Below are positions 35,147-43,673 of a DNA stretch of 64,000 nt, piece after piece (positions within the stretch are counted from its first letter, which is position 1; the number at the start of each line of letters is the position of its first letter). The notes beneath the pieces were generated by a model. The model saw nothing but the letters and a program-made list of their open reading frames with translations, searched no databases and was not told the DNA's origin. The DNA comes from Hyphomonadaceae bacterium ML37. GTDB taxonomy: Bacteria > Pseudomonadota > Alphaproteobacteria > Caulobacterales > Maricaulaceae. The translations under genes were made by a program, and so were the position numbers. The stretch is from positions 767,149 through 831,148 of the forward strand of contig CP091241.1 of NCBI GenBank assembly GCA_027627685.1, in the 5' to 3' direction.

Positions 35147-38100
35147 ATGGCCGGCAAAACCCGCGACGTCGCAGCGCCTCAATCGCGAACCTCAGGTGCG
35201 GGCCGATTGGATGGAAAAATCGTCCTGATCACGGGCGCTGCGGGCAATCTCGGCAGCGAGATGGCGCGCCGGTTCGCCGATGAGGGCGCCACGCTGATCC
35301 TGACCGGGCGTACGCGCGATCGCATTGAGGCAGCGTGCGCCGCAGTGGTCGCCCAGACCGGCGTGGCGGCGGAACGTGTTGCGCCCCTGGTGCTCGACGG
35401 CGGTGATCCGGGGTCGGTGCGCGCGGCCATGGACGAGGTGAGGGCGAAGTTCGGCCGCATCGACGTGCTGGTCAACAATGCCGGATCGCCCGGTCCCAAA
35501 CAGCCGCTGGACAATGTGCCGCTGTCGAAAGCCGAGATGGAGGCCAACGGCGATACCGAGACCGTCGGCGACGCCATGCGCAATATTTTGGCGGTCACCT
35601 GGAATCTGGCGCGGGCGGCGGCGGACCTGATGCAGCCGGGCGCGGCGATCATCAATATCTCCACGATCTTCTCCCACACGCGCTACTATGGCCGCATCGC
35701 CTATGTGGTGCCCAAGGCGGCGCTGAACGCGCTGTCGCGCCAGCTGGCCGGCGAGTTCGGGGCCCGCGGCGTGCGGGTCAATAATGTGTTTCCCGGCCCT
35801 ATCGAGAGCGAACGCATCCGCACGGTGTTCGCGGCGATGGACAAGGTTCAGGGCAATAAGGACGGCGAAACGGCCGAATACTTCATGGGCCGCATGTCGC
35901 TGCGCCGCAGCGTCGACGGCGCGCCGCCCGAGCGCACCTTGCCGACCCCGGCCGATATCGCCCAGACCTGCCTGTTCCTCGCCAGCGACGAATCCGCCGC
36001 GCTCAATGGCGCGGAGATCGACGTGGCCCACGGGATGAGCGTGCGCAAGGAATCGCGCTCCACCTACAAGACCCGTCCGTCCCTGCGGGCGCTGGATGGC
36101 GCGGGCCTGACGGTCCTCATCGTGGCGGGCGAGAGCTGGGATGATGCGCTGGAGACGGCGCGCATTCAGGTCGGCTGCGGCGCGCGCGTGCTGCTGGGCA
36201 TGGCGCGCGAGGCTGACGTGGCGCAGGCCAAGGCCCGCACCCAGGCCCAGGGCCTGGTCGACGGTCTGACCATTGTGCGCTTCAATCGCACCGAGCCGGA
36301 AACCATGGCCGAGACGCTGAACGCCTACAGCGCGCAGCACGGTCCGGTGACCAGCGCCATCGTGCTGCCGCTCAAGCCGGCGCAATACTTCGCCGGGGCG
36401 CTGCTCGACGCAGACGACGCCACTGTGGACGAGTTCATGGACGTGGAGCTGGTGGGCGGCATCGCCATCGCCCGCACCCTGTCGCGCTACTGGAAGACCC
36501 GCAGCGATTTGGAACAGCCGCCGCGTTATGTCTTCATGACCAATGCCAGCGACGGCGCGGGCGATGTGTACAGCCAGGTGCTCACTGCTGCGATGACCCA
36601 GCTGATCCGCATCTGGCGCGACGAGGCGCGCGTGGATGTGGAGGCGGGCCGCTTCCCCCATGCTGTGTGGGGCAATCAGATTGTCCGCTTTTCCAATCGC
36701 GAGCGGGAAAACATCCGCTTCGCCGCCGGCCATGCGACGCGCATCGTCTTCAAGGAGCAGCGGATCGCCAATATCGATCTGCATGTGCCCGAGAAGATCG
36801 GCGAGGAGACCGGCGCCACCAGCGCCATGGTGGGCTTTGCCGAGAACATTACCGGCCTGCATCTGGGCAAGGTCGCCCTGATCACCGGCGGTTCAGCGGG
36901 CATTGGCGGCCAGGTCGCGCGCCTGCTGGCGCTGGCCGGGGCCAAGGTGATGATGGTCGCCCGGCGCGCCAGCGAGCTGGAAGCGGCGAGAGACCGCATC
37001 ATCGGCGAGCTTCAGGATATCGGCTTCTCCGGCGTGGAGCGCCGCGTGCGCATCATGGCCGATGTGGATGTCAGCGATTTCGCCTCGCTCAAGACTGCGC
37101 TGGACGCCACCATCGCGGCATGGGGCCGGGTGGATTATCTCATCAACAACGCCGGGGTCGCCGGGGCCGAGGACATGGTCGTGGACATGGATCTCGACGC
37201 CTGGCGCTTCACCCTCGACGCCAATCTGATCTCGAACTACTACCTGACACACCACGCCGCGCCGCTGATGAAGGCGCAGGGCGGCGGGTATGTGCTGAAC
37301 GTGTCGTCCTATTTTGGCGGCGAGAAGCTGCGCGCCGTGGCCTATCCCAACCGGGCCGACTACGCCGTCTCCAAGGCTGGCCAGCGCGCCATGGTGGAGA
37401 GCTTCTCGCAGTTTCTCGGGCCGATCATCCAGCTCAACGCCATTGCGCCGGGTCCTGTGGATGGTGACCGCCTGTCGGGCGTCGGCGGCAAGCCGGGCCT
37501 GTTCCAGCGCCGTGCGCGGCTGATCCTGGAAAACAAGCGCCTCAACTCGGTCTATGCCGAAGTGATCAAGTCGGTGCGCGAGGGCGCGTCTGTCGCCACG
37601 GTGCTCAACCGGCTATCGCATAATACGGCTGGGGTCCTGTCCCACGACATGCTGGCGCCGTCGGGTCTGCGCAAGCTGGCGCTGAAAATCGCGCGCGAGG
37701 GTGACGGCGTGTGCACCTGGGACCAGTACATTCTGACCCCGGCGCTGGCCGAGCGGCTTCTGTCGCGCCTGCGGCTGGGCGGTTATTTGCTGGACGTGCC
37801 GGCGTGGCGCGACCTGCCCGGGGACAAGGCCAAGGGCGGCTGGCTGCGCATCACGCCGCCGGACGATGCGCCCTTCCTGCCCCAGGGCCTGATCAACAAG
37901 AACGCCGAGCAGATCGGCGAGGGCGTATTGTCCCAGCTGCATCTGGGCAAGATGCCCACCGAGGCCGATGTGGCCCAGGCCACGGTGTTCTATCTGGCTG
38001 ACCGCGCGGTCAGCGGCGAGACCTTCATGCCGTCCGGCGGCCTGAATGTGGAGCGCTCCACGGTGGAGCGCGACATGTTCGGCGGGCCGCGCCCGGAGCG

Positions 38101-38827
38101 CGTGGAGAAGCTGCGCGGCAAGACGGTCTGGTTCGCCGGTGATCATCTGGCCGACTATATCGCCGCGGCCTCCCAGCGCCTAATCGACGAATGCGGCGTG
38201 GCCGGTGTGGTCGTGCTGGCGCGCACCAAGGCGGGTGGCAAGGCGGTCACGGACATGATCGACGGCGAGGCGGCCAAGTCAGTCCATGTGGTCGTGTCGG
38301 GCGATGATATCGAGGACGCCATGGACAAGGCGCTGGCCAAATGGGGCCGTCCGGCCACTGTGGTGTCGCTGCCCGGCGACGTCCTGCCCGACCGGCTGTT
38401 CGAGGACGATGCGCCGCTTACGCCTGAAGCCTTCAGCCAGGTGGTGGAGGACAATCTGACCCGGCATTTCCGGGTGTCGCGCAAGGCCTCGCTCTATGAC
38501 GGGTGCCAGCTGGTGCTGGTGTCGCCGGACGTGGCGGTGGGCGCCAATGCGCCGGCCCACGCCATCGCCAACTTCATCAAGACCACGCTGCACGCGTTCA
38601 CCGCGACGCTGGCCGTGGAGAATGAGCGGCTGGTGCACAATGTGCCGACCAACCAGATCAACCTCACCCGCCGCGTGCGCTCGGAAGAGCCGCGCAATGA
38701 GGAGGAGCACCAGGAGGAGCTGCGCCGTTTCGCGACGGCCATTCTGCTGGTCGGCGCGCCGCTGCCCGATTCGCAGGATTCGCGTTATCGCTCGCGCATC
38801 TATCGCGGGACGTCGATGACGGTGTAG
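35147..38827 (+). CDS. mcr: Bifunctional malonyl-CoA reductase (NADPH)
   Basis: A protein of 1226 residues made of two halves with SDR folds. The N-terminal half has ITGAAGNLGSEMARRF (Gly30 region) and Tyr186-x3-Lys190 (AYVVPKAALN). The C-terminal half has ITGGSAGIGGQVARL (near 581) and Tyr739-x3-Lys743 (NRADYAVSKAGQRA). This is the layout and size of Chloroflexus malonyl-CoA reductase. There the C-terminal half makes malonate semialdehyde from malonyl-CoA, and the N-terminal half reduces it to 3-hydroxypropionate. The far C-terminus (YRSRIYRGTSMTV) also matches the family. CAGGAGA precedes ATG 35147. Co-transcription with the propionyl-CoA synthase gene is very likely. Confidence 0.96.
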   Translation: MAGKTRDVAAPQSRTSGAGRLDGKIVLITGAAGNLGSEMARRFADEGATLILTGRTRDRIEAACAAVVAQTGVAAERVAPLVLDGGDPGSVRAAMDEVRAKFGRIDVLVNNAGSPGPKQPLDNVPLSKAEMEANGDTETVGDAMRNILAVTWNLARAAADLMQPGAAIINISTIFSHTRYYGRIAYVVPKAALNALSRQLAGEFGARGVRVNNVFPGPIESERIRTVFAAMDKVQGNKDGETAEYFMGRMSLRRSVDGAPPERTLPTPADIAQTCLFLASDESAALNGAEIDVAHGMSVRKESRSTYKTRPSLRALDGAGLTVLIVAGESWDDALETARIQVGCGARVLLGMAREADVAQAKARTQAQGLVDGLTIVRFNRTEPETMAETLNAYSAQHGPVTSAIVLPLKPAQYFAGALLDADDATVDEFMDVELVGGIAIARTLSRYWKTRSDLEQPPRYVFMTNASDGAGDVYSQVLTAAMTQLIRIWRDEARVDVEAGRFPHAVWGNQIVRFSNRERENIRFAAGHATRIVFKEQRIANIDLHVPEKIGEETGATSAMVGFAENITGLHLGKVALITGGSAGIGGQVARLLALAGAKVMMVARRASELEAARDRIIGELQDIGFSGVERRVRIMADVDVSDFASLKTALDATIAAWGRVDYLINNAGVAGAEDMVVDMDLDAWRFTLDANLISNYYLTHHAAPLMKAQGGGYVLNVSSYFGGEKLRAVAYPNRADYAVSKAGQRAMVESFSQFLGPIIQLNAIAPGPVDGDRLSGVGGKPGLFQRRARLILENKRLNSVYAEVIKSVREGASVATVLNRLSHNTAGVLSHDMLAPSGLRKLALKIAREGDGVCTWDQYILTPALAERLLSRLRLGGYLLDVPAWRDLPGDKAKGGWLRITPPDDAPFLPQGLINKNAEQIGEGVLSQLHLGKMPTEADVAQATVFYLADRAVSGETFMPSGGLNVERSTVERDMFGGPRPERVEKLRGKTVWFAGDHLADYIAAASQRLIDECGVAGVVVLARTKAGGKAVTDMIDGEAAKSVHVVVSGDDIEDAMDKALAKWGRPATVVSLPGDVLPDRLFEDDAPLTPEAFSQVVEDNLTRHFRVSRKASLYDGCQLVLVSPDVAVGANAPAHAIANFIKTTLHAFTATLAVENERLVHNVPTNQINLTRRVRSEEPRNEEEHQEELRRFATAILLVGAPLPDSQDSRYRSRIYRGTSMTV

Positions 38828-38829
38828 GA

Positions 38830-38874
38830 GCATTTTCAGCGAAAGTGGGAACCGGTTTCGCGGTTCGAAAATGC
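38830..38874. repeat. Nested palindromic intergenic element
   Basis: GCATTTTC (38830-38837) and GAAAATGC (38867-38874) are perfect 8-bp outer arms. Inside are GCGAAA (38839-38844) and TTTCGC (38856-38861) flanking a GTGGGAACCGG core. It begins 3 bp after the malonyl-CoA reductase stop and lies between convergent genes. It resembles a dispersed palindromic element I recall from alphaproteobacterial intergenic regions (from memory, not searched). It could also end transcription from both sides. Confidence 0.6.
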
Positions 38875-38891
38875 GACAAGTGGAAAGGGAG

Positions 38892-40106
38892 CTATACGCG
38901 CTCGATAATCATCGCCGAGCCTGTGCCCGAGCCCCCGTGGGCGACGGCCAGGCCCAGCGATCCGCCGCAGCGGATGAGCTCGTGAACCAGCGTGGTCAGC
39001 AGGATCGCGCCGGTGGCGCCCATGGGATGTCCCATGGCCAGGTGGCCGCCATTGAGATTGACCCGGTCCGGGTCGGCGTCGCGGTCGCGCCGGAACAGGG
39101 CAGGCACGGCGGCAAACGCCTCCATGAACTCGATCCGGTCAAAATCGCGCAAGCTCAGCCCTGTCTCTTCAAGCAGCGCGTCCATGGCGGCGAAGCCCGC
39201 CGTGAGCTGGTCCACCGGATCACCGCCCCGGTCTATGCGAGCCCGGATGCGCGCTTTGGGTTTGAGCCCCGCCGCCTCGCCCGCGGCTTTCGAGCCGATC
39301 AGCACCAGCGCCGCGCCGTCGGCCATGGGCGGGCAGTGGGCGATGGCATGGAGATGCGTGATCTGCTCAAGCCCCGGATTGGCCGCCAGCATCATGGCGT
39401 CGTAGCCCGCCGCGCCCAGCTTTTCGAAAGCCGGGGGCAGGGCGTCTAGCGCTGCCTGATCCATGCCGGAGCGGATGCATTCATCGCGCTCCAGCAGCGC
39501 GTCTCCGTCCGGCCCGCGCACAGGGATGACCGCCGCGTCATGGCGCCCCTCCGCCCAGGCGCGCGCCGCGCGCTGGTGGGAGGCGATGACTTCATGGTCC
39601 AGCGCCGCCCGGTCCAGACCGGCCTTGGTGGCCAGCAGATCGGCGGACAGCGCCACCGGCGCATAGCGCAGGGCGCGCGCCAGATCCGGGTCGGTGTAAT
39701 AGCTCGCCTTGTCGCCCATGAAGGGCGCATGGCTCATCATCTCCACCCCGCCCGCCAGCATCAGGCGGTTCTCGCCGGCGCTGGCCAGCGCGGCGGCCTG
39801 TCCGGCAGCGGTGAGGCCCGCCACGCAGAAATTATTCAGCGTCCAGGCGGTCGTGTCATGGGGCAGGCCGGCGTGCAGCCGGCTGACCAGCGCGATATTG
39901 CCGCCCTGGGCGCCCACCTGACCGACACAGCCCAGGATCAGCGCGCTGGCGCTGTCGACGGCGCCTGCGCCTGCGCGGTCTTTGAGCGCCGCGACCAGCT
40001 GGGCCACAAGTTCATGGGGCCCGAGCCCGGCCAGCGCGCCGTCCTCACGCCCTTTGCCGCGTGGCGTGCGCACGGCGTCGTAGATATAGGCGTCGGTGAG
40101 TGTCAT
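38892..40106 (-). CDS. Thiolase-family acetyl-CoA acyltransferase with altered second active site
   Basis: A protein of 404 residues. N-terminal start YDAVRTPRGKG, nucleophilic Cys94 in LNNFCVAGLTAAGQ, SHAPFMG, and GGHLAMGHPMGATG with the catalytic His. The C-terminal position that normally holds the second catalytic Cys (in C-x-G-G-G) reads AVAHGGSG here, with His390 in its place. It would cleave or condense acyl-CoA esters if active. It is ATGA-coupled to the upstream thiolase-like gene. Both run against the malonyl-CoA reductase operon, so they are not part of it. Likely role is beta-oxidation of an unusual acyl-CoA. Confidence 0.85.
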   Translation of the reverse strand: MTLTDAYIYDAVRTPRGKGREDGALAGLGPHELVAQLVAALKDRAGAGAVDSASALILGCVGQVGAQGGNIALVSRLHAGLPHDTTAWTLNNFCVAGLTAAGQAAALASAGENRLMLAGGVEMMSHAPFMGDKASYYTDPDLARALRYAPVALSADLLATKAGLDRAALDHEVIASHQRAARAWAEGRHDAAVIPVRGPDGDALLERDECIRSGMDQAALDALPPAFEKLGAAGYDAMMLAANPGLEQITHLHAIAHCPPMADGAALVLIGSKAAGEAAGLKPKARIRARIDRGGDPVDQLTAGFAAMDALLEETGLSLRDFDRIEFMEAFAAVPALFRRDRDADPDRVNLNGGHLAMGHPMGATGAILLTTLVHELIRCGGSLGLAVAHGGSGTGSAMIIERV

Positions 40107-41338
40107 GCGCCGATCACCAGCGACACGTTGGCGGTGGCGGACCCGCCGACATTATAGGTGGCGACATTGCGCGCGCCTTCCACCTGACAGTCTCCGGCGC
40201 TGCCCTGAACCTGACGCGCGGCGTCGAGCGCCATGCGCACGCCTGTGGCGCCCACCGGATGGCCAAGCCCGATCAGCCCGCCCGACGGATTGACCGGGCA
40301 GCGCCCGCCCAGCGCGATGCGGCCGTCCTCCACCGCCTCGCCCGCGCGGCCCGGCGCGGTGATGCCGAAATGCTCGATCGCGGCCAGTTCGGTGATGGAG
40401 AAGCAGTCATGGGTCTCGAACGCGTCGATCTGATCGGCGCCGGACAGGCCTGCGCGCCCGTAGGCGTCGGTCATGGCCTTGCGCATCCACGGGAACATCC
40501 AGCCATCATTGCGCCCGCGCGAGGCCGCCAGCTTGGTCTCCAGAAGTAGCGGCGCGGTGGTGTGGCCCCAGCCCTTGATCCGGGGGATGTCCTCCAGCCG
40601 CTGCCCCGTCCTTGCGGCGTGGGCGCGCGCCGCGTCTGCGCCGGCCAGCACGATCATGGCGGCGCCGTCAGTGACCTGACCGCAATCGGATTTGCGCATG
40701 CGCCCTTCGATGACCGGGTTGGCCTCGTCATCTTCCGAGAAGCTCGCTTCGGTAAAGGTCCAGCTGCGGCTCTGGGCGTGGGGATTGCGCCGGGCGTTGG
40801 CGAAATTGATCCGGCTTATCTCGGCCAGATGGGCGCGCTCCAGACCAAAGCGCGCGTCATATTCCTCAACGATGTCGGAGAACATGGCAGGCCACAGATA
40901 GGTCGCGCCCTGCGCCTCGCGCCCCGCCCAGGCGGCGGCGCCCAGATGCTCGGCGGCGGTCTGGCCGGGCACGTTGCGCATCATTTCCACGCCCAGCACG
41001 GCGGCGATCCCATAGCGGCCCGATTCGATGTCGGCCATGGCCGCCAGGATCGCCATGGAGCCTGACGCGCAGGCCGCCTCATGGCGCATGGTGGGCAGGC
41101 CTTCCAGATCGGGGTGGATATGGCCCATGAACCCGCCCAGCAGGCCCTGGCCGCAGAACAGCTCGCCGGCGAAATTGCCTATATGAATGGTCTCGATCTG
41201 CGAGGGCTCCAGGCGCGCATTGTCCAGCCCCTCCAGCATCGCCTCGCCCATCAGGGCCTTGAGATCATGACCCTCGCGGGTCCAGTTGCGCGCGAAATCG
41301 GTCTGCGCCCCGCCCAGAATGAACACCTCGCCCGCCAT
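40103..41338 (-). CDS. SCP-x-type thiolase-family protein
   Basis: A protein of 411 residues from MAGEVFILGGAQTDF. Nucleophile Cys lies in RHEAACASGSMAILAAM, a catalytic-type His in THDCFSITELAA, and the NPSGGLIGLGHPVGATG loop follows. The C-terminus (YNVGGSATANVSLV) lacks the second Cys, as in the SCP-x (sterol carrier protein thiolase) branch. These enzymes act on long-chain, branched or steroid side-chain acyl-CoAs. GGGAGG precedes the ATG. It is the first gene of a two-gene operon with the other thiolase. Confidence 0.85.
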   Translation of the reverse strand: MAGEVFILGGAQTDFARNWTREGHDLKALMGEAMLEGLDNARLEPSQIETIHIGNFAGELFCGQGLLGGFMGHIHPDLEGLPTMRHEAACASGSMAILAAMADIESGRYGIAAVLGVEMMRNVPGQTAAEHLGAAAWAGREAQGATYLWPAMFSDIVEEYDARFGLERAHLAEISRINFANARRNPHAQSRSWTFTEASFSEDDEANPVIEGRMRKSDCGQVTDGAAMIVLAGADAARAHAARTGQRLEDIPRIKGWGHTTAPLLLETKLAASRGRNDGWMFPWMRKAMTDAYGRAGLSGADQIDAFETHDCFSITELAAIEHFGITAPGRAGEAVEDGRIALGGRCPVNPSGGLIGLGHPVGATGVRMALDAARQVQGSAGDCQVEGARNVATYNVGGSATANVSLVIGA

Positions 41339-41514
41339 GGCCGCCTCCCGCTGTCCGTCTGACAAAAGAGGCTAGGGGCAATCGGCGGGGGGACACAAGC
41401 GCTGACCGGAATGGTCTTGCCTTGCCCGGCCTTGCCTCGCGATCTGTGACGCCGCACACTTCGCACCATCTGACACGCCGGCTTGGCGCCTGCGCGATCC
41501 GAAGGAGAGCCGCC

Positions 41515-42963
41515 ATGACCATGATCGTGACCGAGTTCGAGCGCGAGGAGCTGAGCACGCCGCTCAACCAGCTCAACCCCTATCTCAAGGGCGTCTACGC
41601 GCCGGTGCGCGAGGAGGTGACAGCGCTGGACCTGACGGTGGAGGGCGAGATTCCGCGCGATCTGTATGGTCTGTACGTGCGCAATGGGCCCAACCCGCTC
41701 AACGCGCCGGAGGGCATGCATCACTGGTTTGACGGCGACGGCATGCTGCACGGCATTTATTTTGAGAACGGCAAGGCGGAATACCGCAACCGCTATATCC
41801 GCTCGGCTGATCATGACGCCGAACGCGCGGGTTCGCTGGATGCCGGTGGCATCATGATGCCCGCCAACAAGACCCGCCAGCCGACGACCTACAAGGATAC
41901 CGCCAATACCGACGTGGTCTTCCACAATGGCTCGCTGATGGCGCTCTGGTATGTCTCCGGCCAGCCGGTGCGCGTGGATGCGCGCACGCTGGAGACGGTG
42001 CGCACAGAGACCTTCTCCGGCCGCCTGCCGAAAAACGTGTCAGCCCATTCCAAGGTCGATCCGGAAACCGGCGAGTTCGTGTTCTTCGATTATGATCTCT
42101 ACAAGCCGGTGATGAGCGCGGGGGTGATCTCACGCGACAATGACCTCAGCTGGTTTCGCGAGATTGAACTGCCGGGTCCCCGCCTGCCTCACGACATGGC
42201 GATCACCGAGAACTACATGGTCCTGATGGATTTGCCGGTGGTGTTCACCGAGTCCGGCCTGCGCAACGGCATGTGGCAGATCAAACAGCCCAAGGGTCAA
42301 GCGACTAGGTTCGGCGTGCTGCGCAAGGACGGGACCGGCGATGTGCGCTGGTTCGAGGCGGACCCATGCTACATTTATCATGGCGTCAATGCGTGGGAGG
42401 AGGGCGACGAGATCGTCTTCTTTGCCTGCAAGATGATCCCCAATGGCCTGACCCCCGACCCGGCCTACGGGCCGTACGCGCCCATGGTTGGCGTGCTGGC
42501 GCTGCAGGCGGTGCTGCATGAATGGCGTTTCAATTTGAAGACCGGCGCCGTGAGCGAGCGGCCCGTGGATGACCGGGTCACCGAGTTTCCGGTGATCAAT
42601 CTGGACAAGACGGGGCGCAAGAGCCGGTATTCCTACCATGTCTCCATCCCCAACACGCAGACCCAGTTGTTTGACGGGCTGGTGAAGTACGACCTTTCCA
42701 CCGGCAACGGCGAGGCGCATCCGTTTGGCCCCGGACGCTACGGCTCCGAGCCGGCCTATGCGCCCAGGGTCGGCGCGAAGGATGAGGATGACGGCTATGT
42801 CATCAGCTTCGTGTTCGATGCGCAAAGCGGCGCGTCAGAGGCGCTGATTCTCAATGCCAAGGATTTCTCGCAGCCGCCGCTCGCGCGGGTGAAGCTGCCC
42901 CAGCGCGTCCCGGCCGGTTTCCACGCCGCTTGGGCGGCGGGCGACCAGATCCGCGCCGTGTGA
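41515..42963 (+). CDS. Carotenoid oxygenase (RPE65/CCD family)
   Basis: A protein of 482 residues. It starts with the family-like YLKGVYAPVREEVTALDL and GLYVRNGPNP. The four His iron ligands appear in SAHSKVDP, LPHDMAIT, YIYHGVNAW and C-terminal PAGFHAAW. The expected DGDGMLHGI follows HHWF near the N-terminus. Family members use Fe(II) and O2 to cleave carotenoid or stilbene double bonds, giving apocarotenals such as retinal. AAGGAGAG precedes ATG 41515. It is divergent from the thiolase pair and next to the SOUL heme gene. Confidence 0.93.
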   Translation: MTMIVTEFEREELSTPLNQLNPYLKGVYAPVREEVTALDLTVEGEIPRDLYGLYVRNGPNPLNAPEGMHHWFDGDGMLHGIYFENGKAEYRNRYIRSADHDAERAGSLDAGGIMMPANKTRQPTTYKDTANTDVVFHNGSLMALWYVSGQPVRVDARTLETVRTETFSGRLPKNVSAHSKVDPETGEFVFFDYDLYKPVMSAGVISRDNDLSWFREIELPGPRLPHDMAITENYMVLMDLPVVFTESGLRNGMWQIKQPKGQATRFGVLRKDGTGDVRWFEADPCYIYHGVNAWEEGDEIVFFACKMIPNGLTPDPAYGPYAPMVGVLALQAVLHEWRFNLKTGAVSERPVDDRVTEFPVINLDKTGRKSRYSYHVSIPNTQTQLFDGLVKYDLSTGNGEAHPFGPGRYGSEPAYAPRVGAKDEDDGYVISFVFDAQSGASEALILNAKDFSQPPLARVKLPQRVPAGFHAAWAAGDQIRAV

Positions 42964-42970
42964 CGCGAAC

Positions 42971-43612
42971 CTAGCGCGCGATCTCGATCAGCACTTCGTT
43001 GCGTCGCATCGGCGTGGGGGTCCAAGGCGGATTGTAGCGGGCATACACCGGCTCGCCGATGATCTCATAGCCCTCGGCCGTAAGGAAAGCGGCGAGCTCG
43101 TCGGCCTTGCGCATGAAACGCGACTCATTGGGGCCGCCAGCAAACCGGATTGCGGCGAGGCGCCGGGCCGGCTGCTCCCGCACGGTGACTGCCGGATCAT
43201 TGGGGCGCGGCAACGTCTCCAGGGTCCAGGTCTCGGGCATGATGAAGGCCACGCGCCACGTCTCGCCGCCGGCTTGCGTGCGGGTCTGGGTGACGGGCGT
43301 GGTCATCGCGATGCGTTCGGACCGGGACTGGATCACCGGGGCGGTCATGGCGATGTTTTCGCCGCCCCCGCCGCGGGGCGGCTGGTTGTCGCCGAAGATG
43401 AATCCGGCCAGCGGGCGGAAGCCCTGATTTCCGGCGCGCGTCATGTCGCCGCTCGCTTCCACCTCGGCCAGGATGAGCGCGGGATAGTCGCGGATCTCGA
43501 TATCGCCCTGCGCGCGCACCAGCACATAGGCCGGTTCATCGGAGGCGTGGGCTTGGGATGAAGCAGCGGTGACCATGACGAGGACCAGCATCCAGCGGAG
43601 CGTGTGAATCAT
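42971..43612 (-). CDS. Exported SOUL-family heme-binding protein
   Basis: A protein of 213 residues with a signal peptide (MIHTLRWMLVLVMVTAASSQAHA). The SOUL domain covers the rest: IEIRDYPALILAEVEASGDM, FIFGDNQ, IAMTAPVIQ, IAMTTPVTQ and the C-terminal YARYNPPWTPTPMRRNEVLI, all typical. Members bind heme or tetrapyrrole. AGGAG precedes ATG 43612. A perfect GGAAC-N16-CGTT EcfG promoter lies just upstream. It converges with the carotenoid oxygenase gene (7 bp apart). Confidence 0.93.
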   Translation of the reverse strand: MIHTLRWMLVLVMVTAASSQAHASDEPAYVLVRAQGDIEIRDYPALILAEVEASGDMTRAGNQGFRPLAGFIFGDNQPPRGGGGENIAMTAPVIQSRSERIAMTTPVTQTRTQAGGETWRVAFIMPETWTLETLPRPNDPAVTVREQPARRLAAIRFAGGPNESRFMRKADELAAFLTAEGYEIIGEPVYARYNPPWTPTPMRRNEVLIEIAR

Positions 43613-43645
43613 CGGGGAACTCCTAAACACGTCCTCTATACGTCG

Positions 43646-43670
43646 AACGCCGCCTTCCGGATTGCGTTCC
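43646..43670 (-). promoter_or_regulatory. EcfG (general stress) promoter of the SOUL heme protein gene
   Basis: On the minus strand: GGAAC (43670-43666), 16 bp, CGTT (43649-43646), an exact match to the alphaproteobacterial EcfG consensus. The expected start near 43640 gives a leader of about 28 bases that holds the AGGAG site before ATG 43612. Confidence 0.72.
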
Positions 43671-43673
43671 CCA

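Noticed and set aside
35192-36862. A 556-codon minus-strand open frame opposite malonyl-CoA reductase
   Set aside because: Shadow of the SDR coding sequence; low-complexity Arg/His/Gln composition and no ribosome site.
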